A model generated the notes under the pieces. It was not told the origin of the DNA. It made no database searches and saw only the letters and a program-made list of their open reading frames with translations. The translations under genes and the position numbers were made by a program. This document shows, piece by piece, positions 33,789 through 43,755 of a stretch of 64,000 nucleotides of DNA (within the stretch, counting starts at the first letter, position 1; each line of letters starts with the position of its first letter). Source of the stretch: JBDHWG01 sp046328525 (GTDB taxonomy: Bacteria; Chloroflexota; Anaerolineae; Epilineales; JAHCIE01); assembly GCA_046328525.1 (NCBI GenBank), contig JAXLWK010000003.1:1674001-1738000 (forward strand), in the 5' to 3' direction.

Positions 33789-34523
33789 CTACCGCGACTT
33801 CGGCGCACGCCGCCGCCCCAACTGCTCCGCCATCTCGCGGTGCGTCCCATCGCACAGGGGCTTGTGGCTCGACGCCCCGCAGTTGCACAGGGTGACGCGG
33901 TTGCGCGTCTCGAACGGCTGGCCGTCGGCGCGCTCAATCGGGATGCCGCCGGTGATCCACAGCGGCCCGGCGATAGGCCCCTCGTCGGTAATCTCGGTGG
34001 TCACCACGATCTGCTGCGGCAGGTCCGGCTCGTTGTCGGTGTCAGCGGACTCGACGCGGTACGTCAGCGACCCGGACGGGCAGCGCTCGACCATGGCGAT
34101 CACCAGCGACCGCACCTTCGTGTCGTTCGTCGCCGCCACCAGGCTCGGCATGTTGGCGTTGACCATGCCGCAGAAGCCGGCCTCCATGCACAGCGTGGAG
34201 TCCTTCTTAACGACGATGCGGGTCGCGCGGCCAAACGCCCGCTGGCGTTCGGCGGTCGGGCCGGTCTCCGCCGTCTCCGTGCCGTCGAACTCAATCTCGA
34301 AGTGAGTGTCATCGCAGAACGGCATGGTGCTGGAATGCCCACAGCGGCAGAGCTTGTAGTCGCCGGCCGCCTGAATCACGCCTTCCTTGCGCCAGGCCAG
34401 CGGCTCGCCGTGTTCCGAGACCACCTGGATCTTGGCGACGAGGGGAATGCCGCCCTTGACGTGGTACGGCCCGTTCTGCTCGACGATAATATACTTACGC
34501 TCCGGCGACTTCGACTCGTCCAT
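33789..34523 (-). CDS. CDGSH iron-sulfur protein with two CDGSH motifs and a central ferredoxin-like segment
   Basis: A 244-residue cytoplasmic protein. An N-terminal CDGSH motif at ~58-75 (CRCGHSSTMPFCDDTHF) and a C-terminal one at ~213-230 (CNCGASSHKPLCDGTH) each supply three Cys and one His for a 2Fe-2S cluster. The middle part has CMEAGFCGM and VERCPSGSLTYR, matching the divergent mono-cluster 4Fe-4S (Fer4_19) domain often fused to CDGSH. Electron transfer or cluster/redox sensing is the likely role; no partner is encoded beside it. Strong GAGGAG ribosome-binding site. Upstream of it are repeats; downstream is the super-operon promoter, so it is a separate unit. Confidence 0.88.
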   Translation of the reverse strand: MDESKSPERKYIIVEQNGPYHVKGGIPLVAKIQVVSEHGEPLAWRKEGVIQAAGDYKLCRCGHSSTMPFCDDTHFEIEFDGTETAETGPTAERQRAFGRATRIVVKKDSTLCMEAGFCGMVNANMPSLVAATNDTKVRSLVIAMVERCPSGSLTYRVESADTDNEPDLPQQIVVTTEITDEGPIAGPLWITGGIPIERADGQPFETRNRVTLCNCGASSHKPLCDGTHREMAEQLGRRRAPKSR

Positions 34524-34552
34524 GGTGCGTCTCCTCTAGGAAAGAAATAGTA

Positions 34553-34690
34553 ACGCAAAGGCGCAGAGGCGCAAAGGAAGAAGAGGCCTCTCGCTCGTCC
34601 ATCCATTATACATGAAGCGGGCAAATCATCCGACCGCGTGAGGTGTTGGACCAGGAAAACATTCAAAAGGTCACGAAAGGCGCGAAACAA
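34553..34690. repeat. Fragments of two dispersed repeat families upstream of the CDGSH gene
   Basis: ACGCAAAGGCGCAGAGGCGC (34553-34572, family E, related to 51058-51130) and GGTCACGAAAGGCGCGAAAC (34669-34688, family F, related to 35513-35623). The rest of the 259-nt spacer 34524-34782 shows no gene. Confidence 0.7.
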
Positions 34691-34782
34691 TACACTCAGC
34701 CCGATTCCTTATGGTCTTGGTCCACTACCATTCCGCGAACGAGCTGGTGCCCTCGCGAGGCATCGCAATGCCGCCCGCGTGT

Positions 34783-35025
34783 CTATGACCCCAACACCTC
34801 GTCGAGATATTCAAGCAGTTCGTCTATTCGAGCCTGTAAGGCGAGACGCTGCGACACATTGCTCGTGCGGAGATGCCGCAGTTGAACCCGAAGAGCTCCG
34901 ATAACCTCGCCCCAGTGGCCACTAAGAGACATGGCCTCATCAAGTCTGGTGCTAGAGCGGATCTCTCCAGCGTCTCTTAATTCGGTGCTAAGCGCTTCGA
35001 CCTCTTCATAGATGTCTACAGGCAT
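34783..35025 (-). CDS. Small hypothetical protein
   Basis: 80 residues, not recognised. It begins MPVDIYEEVEALSTELRDAG and contains LSGHWGEVIGALRVQLRHLR, then a helical C-terminus (RIDELLEYLDEVLGS). It looks all-helical, soluble, with no cysteines and no signal. The base composition and synonymous choices are visibly less GC-biased than its neighbours, and it sits among dispersed repeats, which suggests a recently acquired or fast-evolving gene. Start could also be an ATG at 35046 or GTG at 35049; I prefer 35025 because of a GGTGG six nt upstream. It could be a small regulatory or antitoxin-type protein, but nothing shows this. Confidence 0.55.
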   Translation of the reverse strand: MPVDIYEEVEALSTELRDAGEIRSSTRLDEAMSLSGHWGEVIGALRVQLRHLRTSNVSQRLALQARIDELLEYLDEVLGS

Positions 35026-35062
35026 TGTTGCCCACCGCTTCTGCATCACGAAGTTTCCATTA

Positions 35063-35407
35063 TCACTCGCGCATATCCGTCGGCAGGGCGGCGCGGCCGG
35101 CGTCGGTCATGCGCCCCTCGGCGATGAGCCGCCGCGCCAGCGCCTTGTTCGTCTCTGTCCAGTGGCTCTTCTTGCGGCGCGGCGAGAAGCGTTGGGCGTA
35201 CTTCTCGGCGTCCACGCTCTTCGCCAGGCCGTCTATCCAACCGTAGCACAGCGCCGTCTCGACAAGCTCCGGGTACGTGACGGTCTGCTTTCCCGACCCC
35301 TTCTTGTAGATGAGGACCCAGATCTCCCTCGCCGCTTGGCCGTTCGCCGCCAGCCACTGGCCGAGCTCCTCCGCCCGCCCCACATCAAGAGTCTCCCCAA
35401 TCTCCAT
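35063..35407 (-). CDS. YdeI/OmpD-associated family protein
   Basis: 114 residues with the family signature IWVLIYKKGSGKQTVTYPEL followed by ALCYGWIDGLAKSVD and YAQRFSPRRKKSHWTETNKA, ending AEGRMTDAGRAALP. These small cytoplasmic proteins (YdeI/BF0290-like) are widespread accessory proteins of uncertain role, sometimes linked to antimicrobial-peptide tolerance. It lies 37 nt upstream of the small hypothetical gene and may be co-transcribed with it. Length is that of the minimal N-terminal domain; the longer family members have an extra C-terminal domain not present here. Confidence 0.85.
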   Translation of the reverse strand: MEIGETLDVGRAEELGQWLAANGQAAREIWVLIYKKGSGKQTVTYPELVETALCYGWIDGLAKSVDAEKYAQRFSPRRKKSHWTETNKALARRLIAEGRMTDAGRAALPTDMRE

Positions 35408-35512
35408 CGCCTAGCCCTCGCTCAACTGCCGTGTCTCAGGCCATCATTCTACTCCGGTTAGCGTGTCACACCAAGCGCTCCCATGGGATAGTCACGCAAT
35501 GGTGCTGAGGGG

Positions 35513-35623
35513 GTGGACCACGAAAGGGGGAAAGGGAGGAAAGGCGCGGAAGGAGCCTCCTACGGCCAACCCTTTCGTGGTTTTCGCGGCCTTTCGCGCC
35601 TTTCGCGGTCCAAAGGCCCATCC
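35513..35623. repeat. Family F inverted repeat (GACCGCGAAAGGCGCGAAAG type)
   Basis: Left arm GGACCACGAAAGGGGGAAAG with following GAGGAAAGGCGCGGAAGG, right arm CCTTTCGTGGTTTTCGCGGC then CTTTCGCGCCTTTCGCGGTC. The arms are quasi-repetitive (GCGAAAGG units) and roughly complementary. Confidence 0.8.
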
Positions 35624-35634
35624 GCACAAGCAGC

Positions 35635-35667
35635 GAGGCACGGAGCGCTTGCGCGTCTCCGTGCCTC
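35635..35667 (-). terminator. Hairpin downstream of rpoB
   Basis: Perfect 11-bp stem GAGGCACGGAG / CTCCGTGCCTC with an 11-nt loop, about 60 nt beyond the rpoB stop on the minus strand. The GGCACGGAG core is also a dispersed repeat motif (compare 55887-55964), so it may be a repeat that has become the rpoB terminator. Confidence 0.55.
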
Positions 35668-35682
35668 GTGCCTGCCTCTTGT

Positions 35683-35722
35683 ATCCCCTCTCCCCTTGTG
35701 GGAGAGGGGGTAGGGGGTGAGG
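35683..35722. repeat. CCCTCTCCC..GGGAGAGGG dyad (family G)
   Basis: CCCCTCTCCCCTTGTGGGAG followed by AGGGGGTAGGGGGTGAGGG. It resembles a very common intergenic repeat of many bacterial genomes. Located seven bp from the rpoB stop, where it can form a 3' hairpin. Confidence 0.75.
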
Positions 35723-35728
35723 GTTGTC

Positions 35729-39664
<3,936 letters not shown>

Positions 39665-39750
39665 GCGACCTTCCTTCTTAACTCAACTTCACTCTGGGCG
39701 ACTGTGAAGCCTATTCACACAAATAACCCAGTCCAGCCCGCGTGACAGGA

Positions 39751-39839
39751 TGAGCAATCTCATTTGCCGGAGCGCCCCCACTATCGTTCGCTCTCCGCCG
39801 GGAGCGAAGGACAGCCACAGCGACGGCGAGATTGCCTCA
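39751..39839 (-). promoter_or_regulatory. Structured rpoB leader
   Basis: Arms TGAGCAATCTC (39751-39761) and GAGATTGCCTCA (39828-39839) pair with one bulged base and enclose an inner CGCTC..GAGCG stem. The element begins about 85 nt upstream of the rpoB start, inside the ~210-nt leader. Possible attenuator, protein-binding leader or domesticated repeat. Confidence 0.6.
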
Positions 39840-39881
39840 GACGCGGCCTGAACCAGGCATGGCGGAATCGTGCAATCTGCT

Positions 39882-39910
39882 ATTATAGCGAATACAGCGT
39901 GGTTTGTCAA
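39882..39910 (-). promoter_or_regulatory. Perfect consensus sigma-70 promoter of rpoB
   Basis: Minus-strand TTGACA, 17-bp spacer, TATAAT: a 12/12 consensus match at the optimal spacing. It predicts a transcription start near 39875 and a 5' leader of about 210 nt. Confidence 0.88.
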
Positions 39911-40056
39911 GTCCTAATGCTGGGATTTTGCAAATCTAGGCCGGCGGCGGTCATGCCGCGCTGCGTTGCAAAACGGCGTAACCGATAGATGCGAGGCCGA
40001 CGCCTTTCTTACCCGGCGCGCTCCGCGAAGACAGCCGGGCGTTGCGTGCATAATGA

Positions 40057-40088
40057 AAGAGGCCGACGCGGTCATGCGTCGGCCTCTT
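40057..40088 (-). terminator. Terminator-like hairpin downstream of nrdJ
   Basis: Perfect 13-bp stem AAGAGGCCGACGC / GCGTCGGCCTCTT with a six-nt loop. On the minus strand the stem runs into TTTCATTAT. It is about 290 nt past the nrdJ stop, so it may instead shield rpoB transcription from read-through. Confidence 0.75.
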
Positions 40089-40273
40089 CAACAACGCGTC
40101 AAGGGGTTGGGAGGGTGAGAAAGATGATGGCAGGGGTGTGCGGCGGGGATGTCTTGACGCGTCAGAGCCAGTATACCCCCATTGCCGCCGCGTGTCAATA
40201 GTCAATCGCCTGGGTGAAAAGCTTTCTCAAAAACTGTAAGGTTGCTGCACGATGGTTCGACGACGCTTTTGGA

Positions 40274-40325
40274 GTGGCGACTTCCAGTTGTTCTCGCGGC
40301 TGCGAGGGCGACCGGAAGTCGCCAC
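40274..40325. repeat. Inverted repeat GTGGCGACTTCC..GGAAGTCGCCAC
   Basis: Exact 12-bp arms with a central CTCGC/GCGAG mini-hairpin, 55 bp past the nrdJ stop on the minus strand. Its architecture (GCGACTTC..GAAGTCGC) resembles family B but with a different core. Confidence 0.85.
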
Positions 40326-40379
40326 CACATTGCGCTCATCGTCCGTGTAACCGCCAACAGCTTTCACCCTGGGACACGT

Positions 40380-42836
40380 TTAGCACTTCGAGAACCCACA
40401 CGAGATGCAGTGGCGGCAGCCCTCCTCGTGCATCAGCGTCGCCTGGCCGCACTCCGGACACAGATCGCGGTGCGCCGACTTGCCGTTGCCGTTGGTTGGC
40501 ATCACCGCCTCTGCCGTCGCGGCGGCTGTCAGCGGCAGCTGCATCGCCTGCTCCTGGTCGGCTTCGATGTACCGCGACAGGGCGACGGCGATGGCGTCCG
40601 GCAGAGACGCCACGCGCTGCGGCCCAAAGCCAATAGCCTGGCTGCCGCTGATGCCGCGCAGCTTGTGGACGATCTCCTTCGCGCGGTCGCGCGCCGACAG
40701 GGGCGACGGGGTCTGAAGCTCGAGGGAGCAGAGGCGGCCGAGCGCCTCGGACACGGCGGCCACGTCGCTGCCGCCCTTGCCGACGTTGATAAACACCTCA
40801 TACGGCTCGCCGTCACACTCGTTGATGGTAACATAGGCCGTGCCGATGGGCGTCTCCATGCGGTAGGTCTTGCCGGTCAGCACCGACTGGCGCTCGCGCG
40901 GCTTCGGCACGACGACCGGCAGCTTCGCCTGCTGCTTCGCCTCCTGCGTCTGCTTCGTCTCGAGGACGACCTGCTCCCGCGAGCCGGTCACGTACACCGT
41001 CAGGCCCTTGCAGCCCAGCTCCCACGCCATCATGAACGCCTTGGCGACATCCGCCTCCGCCGCGCCCTCCGGGAAATTGCACGTCTTGCTGAGGGAGTTA
41101 TCCACAAACGCCTGCATGGCCGCCTGCATGCGGACGTGCTCTTCCGGTGCGATGTCGCCGGCGACGGCGAAGGTGTCGCGGATCGCGGCAGGCACCTCGG
41201 CGATGTCCTGACAGGTGCCTGTGCGCATCACCTTGTCGTAGATCTTCTGCCGCGCCACTTCGTCAAGGCCCACCTCGGTCAGCGCCTGCTCGAACAGCGG
41301 GCTGGCGTAGGTCAGGTCAATGTCCGGGCCGCCGTTGGGGTCCTTGACGTGGCGCGTGTAGGCCAGGGCGAACACCGGCTCGCAGCCGTAGCCCTCGCAG
41401 CCGGCCACCGTGGCAATCGTGCCCGTCGGCGCGATGGTCGTCTGGGCAGCGTTGCGGATGCCGTGCTGCCGAATTCCGGTCACGATTCCCGTCCAGTTGA
41501 CGGCGGGACGCCCCCAGTCGTGGGTGTAGGGCGATAGCGGCGTCGGCGGCTGCCACTTCAGGTCGTCGGGATCGTAAATCGAGCCGCGGATGGACTCGAA
41601 CGGCCCGCGCTCCTCCGCCAGCTTCACCGAGGTGCGCATGCAGTGGAACCGCACGAACTCCATGATCTGCCCCGCGAACTCCTCGCCCGCGCGGCTGCCG
41701 TAGCGCACGCCGAGGGCGTACATCATGTCGCCCAGGCCCATGATGCCGAGGCCGATGCGGCGGGCGCGGAGGGCGGCGCGGCGCAGCTCGGGCACCGACG
41801 GGACGTACTTGTTGGCCGACACGACGTTGTCCAGAAAGTGCGTCGCCTCCTCGGTCGTGCGCTGGAGCTTCGCCCAGTCCACCTCGCGCTTCCCATTCAC
41901 GACGGTGATGTGTTGCGCCAGGTTGATCGAGCCGAGGCAGCAGTTCTCGTATGGCCCTAACCACTGTTCTCCGCACGGATTGGTGCTCTCCAGCGCGTAC
42001 AGGTGGGGGACGGGGTTAGCGGCGTTGGCCGTGTCAATGAACAGGCAGCCCGGCTCGCCGTTGTGATGCGCGTACTTCACGATCTCGTCGAACACCTCCC
42101 GCGCCCGCACCCTCTTCCAGACCGAGTGGTCGCGCGGATTGAGGAGATCGAACTCGGCGTCGTCCTTGACGGCGCGCATGAAGTCGTCGGTCAGGGCGAC
42201 CGAGATGTTGAAGTTGGAGATCTGCCCTTCCTGGGCTTTGCAGCGAATGAACTCCATGATGTCCGGATGATCCACGCGCAGCACGGCCATGTTGGCCCCG
42301 CGCCGACTCCCCCCCTGCGCCACTTCCCCGAAAGCCTTGTCGTAGACGCGCAGGAAGCCCACCGGCCCCGTCGCCGTTCCTGCCGACGTCGCCACGAAGT
42401 CACCCTTCGGCCGCAGGCGAGAAAAGGAGAAGCCGTTACCGCCGCCCGTCTGCTGAATCAGCGCCGCGTTGCGCAGTGTCTGGAAGATGCCATCCGCCTC
42501 GCGGCCCATGTCGTCCTGGATGGGGAGCACGAAGCAGGCAGCGAGCTGCCCCAGGGGTGTGCCGGCGCCGGTGAACGTGGGCGAGTTGGGGAAGAAGCGC
42601 AGCGTCGTCAGCAGATCGAAGAACTTCAGCTCGGTCTCGTCGAAGTCGCCGTGAGCGGTATCCGGCTCAGCCACGGCGCGGGAAATGCGCTCGAACATCC
42701 CCTCGACAGCTTCGATCGGCTGGCCGTCAGGGCCACGCCGCAGGTAGCGCTTGCTGAGAACGACGCGGGCGTTAGGGGTGAGCTGGATCTCGCGGGGGGC
42801 CGACGCAGTGGGGGCGGGGAGCAAACTCTCGGACAT
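40380..42836 (-). CDS. nrdJ: Vitamin B12-dependent (class II) ribonucleotide reductase
   Basis: 818 residues. Reduces ribonucleotides to deoxyribonucleotides using adenosylcobalamin to generate the thiyl radical; works with or without oxygen. N-terminal segment LSKRYLRRGPDGQPIEAVEG; first redox cysteine in FTGAGTPLGQLAACFVLPIQ; substrate loop TGGGNGFSFSRLRPKGD; radical-site motif ESTNPCGEQWLGPYENCCLG; late segment TIAPTGTIATVAGCEGYGCE. The C-terminus has a cysteine cluster CPECGQATLMHEEGC and CRHCISCGFSKC, a zinc-ribbon or redox tail typical of NrdJ. The ATG at 42836 has GAGGAG six nt upstream. Downstream of nrdR. Confidence 0.97.
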   Translation of the reverse strand: MSESLLPAPTASAPREIQLTPNARVVLSKRYLRRGPDGQPIEAVEGMFERISRAVAEPDTAHGDFDETELKFFDLLTTLRFFPNSPTFTGAGTPLGQLAACFVLPIQDDMGREADGIFQTLRNAALIQQTGGGNGFSFSRLRPKGDFVATSAGTATGPVGFLRVYDKAFGEVAQGGSRRGANMAVLRVDHPDIMEFIRCKAQEGQISNFNISVALTDDFMRAVKDDAEFDLLNPRDHSVWKRVRAREVFDEIVKYAHHNGEPGCLFIDTANAANPVPHLYALESTNPCGEQWLGPYENCCLGSINLAQHITVVNGKREVDWAKLQRTTEEATHFLDNVVSANKYVPSVPELRRAALRARRIGLGIMGLGDMMYALGVRYGSRAGEEFAGQIMEFVRFHCMRTSVKLAEERGPFESIRGSIYDPDDLKWQPPTPLSPYTHDWGRPAVNWTGIVTGIRQHGIRNAAQTTIAPTGTIATVAGCEGYGCEPVFALAYTRHVKDPNGGPDIDLTYASPLFEQALTEVGLDEVARQKIYDKVMRTGTCQDIAEVPAAIRDTFAVAGDIAPEEHVRMQAAMQAFVDNSLSKTCNFPEGAAEADVAKAFMMAWELGCKGLTVYVTGSREQVVLETKQTQEAKQQAKLPVVVPKPRERQSVLTGKTYRMETPIGTAYVTINECDGEPYEVFINVGKGGSDVAAVSEALGRLCSLELQTPSPLSARDRAKEIVHKLRGISGSQAIGFGPQRVASLPDAIAVALSRYIEADQEQAMQLPLTAAATAEAVMPTNGNGKSAHRDLCPECGQATLMHEEGCRHCISCGFSKC

Positions 42837-42874
42837 GCAAGACTCCTCTCTGCGACAAAACTTTCCAACGAAAA

Positions 42875-42905
42875 GCGGAGTGGGGCAAGCATCGGCCCCC
42901 TCCGC
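42875..42905 (-). promoter_or_regulatory. Stem-loop in the nrdR-nrdJ spacer
   Basis: GCGGAG-GGGC / GCCCC-TCCGC with one bulge on each side and a seven-nt loop, in the 87-nt gap between the two genes. It may stabilise or attenuate the distal message. It has no cobalamin-riboswitch features. Confidence 0.5.
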
Positions 42906-42923
42906 CCATGTCACAACGTTAGG

Positions 42924-43412
42924 CTATAGCGCCAGGCGAAGCTGCTGCCGTTCCATTTCCTCGCGCTCTTTGCGCTCCTTCAGCCGCCGGATTTCCTCGG
43001 CCCACATCTCCACGTCGCGGAAGTCGCGGTAGACGGAGGCGAAGCGAACATAGGCGACATCGTCCAGGCGGCGGAGCTTCTCCATCACCAGCTCACCGAT
43101 GAGGACACTCGGCACCTCACCGCGATTCTGGCGGTAGATCTCCGCCTCAACCTCACTCACCAGGTTCTCGATCGCGTCCGAGGAGATGGGACGCTTGGTG
43201 CAGGAGAGCAGGATGCTGCGCCGCAGCTTGTCGCGGTTGAACTCCTCGCGGCGATTGTCGCGCTTGACCACCAGGGTGTTGACGGCGGCCAGGCGCTCAT
43301 AGGTTGTAAACCGCTGCTGACAGGCGTTACATTCGCGGCGGCGGCGAATCTCGTTACCGACTTCGCGCGTGTCAACGACACGCGTATCCGAGCGACAGAA
43401 GGGGCAACGCAT
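42924..43412 (-). CDS. nrdR: Transcriptional repressor NrdR
   Basis: 162 residues. The N-terminal zinc ribbon has MRCPFCRSDTRVVDTREVGN and RRRECNACQQRFTTYERLAA (C-x2-C..C-x2-C). The ATP-cone domain follows: LVVKRDNRREEFNRDKLRRS, ILLSCTKRPISSDAIENLVS, and VRFASVYRDFRDVEMWAEEI at the end. NrdR senses ATP/dATP and represses ribonucleotide reductase genes. Here it precedes nrdJ on the same strand, and two candidate NrdR boxes lie upstream of it, which predicts autoregulation of nrdR-nrdJ. Confidence 0.97.
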   Translation of the reverse strand: MRCPFCRSDTRVVDTREVGNEIRRRRECNACQQRFTTYERLAAVNTLVVKRDNRREEFNRDKLRRSILLSCTKRPISSDAIENLVSEVEAEIYRQNRGEVPSVLIGELVMEKLRRLDDVAYVRFASVYRDFRDVEMWAEEIRRLKERKEREEMERQQLRLAL

Positions 43413-43497
43413 ACGGACTTCTCCATTATGCGGGAGTTGATAGCTGGGGAGCGTGACAGGGGGCCAAAACTGCCACAGAGGACGGCCGGCGCACTTA

Positions 43498-43544
43498 TGT
43501 CCATATGTAGGGGTCAGTTAGCAACAAGACCCACAATATATGGG
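43498..43544 (-). promoter_or_regulatory. Candidate paired NrdR boxes upstream of nrdR-nrdJ
   Basis: Box 1 CCACAATATATGGG (43531-43544) matches 11 of 14 positions of the known NrdR consensus ACACWATATNTWGT. Box 2 TGTCCATATGTAGG (43498-43511) matches about 9 of 14. Their starts are 33 bp apart, i.e. about three helical turns, the usual arrangement for NrdR. They end 86 bp upstream of the nrdR start. Confidence 0.6.
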
Positions 43545-43687
43545 ACTCGCGTCTGGCGGAAGATAGTGTATCACAAAGCGGAAGGAATTTCAAGGGACCG
43601 AAAGTTAAAATCCGCCTTAAGAAATTGCACGTTTCCCATACGCCCAATTCTTGTCAGGCTGACGGTGGGTAGGGGAGGGCAAGCGGA

Positions 43688-43714
43688 GGAGAGGCAGCTG
43701 GACGCTGCCTCTCC
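43688..43714 (-). terminator. Hairpin downstream of acnA
   Basis: Perfect 11-bp stem GGAGAGGCAGC / GCTGCCTCTCC with a five-nt loop, about 40 nt after the acnA stop. No clear U-tract. The rest of the 343-nt gap 43413-43755 holds only the NrdR boxes. Confidence 0.65.
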
Positions 43715-43755
43715 GTGTCCCATAGGTCCGCAGTCACGTCGAGCCACCCGCTCGA

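Larger units (their letters stand above)
35408..35728. other. 321-nt repeat-rich spacer downstream of rpoB
   Basis: No gene. Three different repeat types are stacked here: a family F inverted repeat (35513-35623), an 11-bp stem hairpin (35635-35667) and a CCCTCTCCC-type dyad (35683-35722). rpoC is not found here although it normally follows rpoB. Confidence 0.8.
39911..40379. other. Rest of the nrdJ-rpoB intergenic region
   Basis: Apart from the nrdJ terminator-like hairpin (40057-40088) and the inverted repeat at 40274-40325, I see no convincing gene. An 84-codon open frame (39951-40205, minus) has no recognisable features and crosses the hairpin, so I regard it as non-coding. Confidence 0.7.

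Noticed and set aside
33557..35728. Genomic island or prophage remnant
   Set aside because: Only three small ordinary genes and repeats; no integrase, tRNA attachment site, direct-repeat ends or phage genes.
39951..40205. 84-codon open frame (minus) between nrdJ and rpoB
   Set aside because: It crosses the strong hairpin at 40057-40088, has no ribosome-binding site or recognisable motif, and has low-complexity shadow-like composition.
42837..42923. Cobalamin riboswitch upstream of nrdJ
   Set aside because: The spacer is too short and lacks the B12 box; only a simple stem-loop is present.
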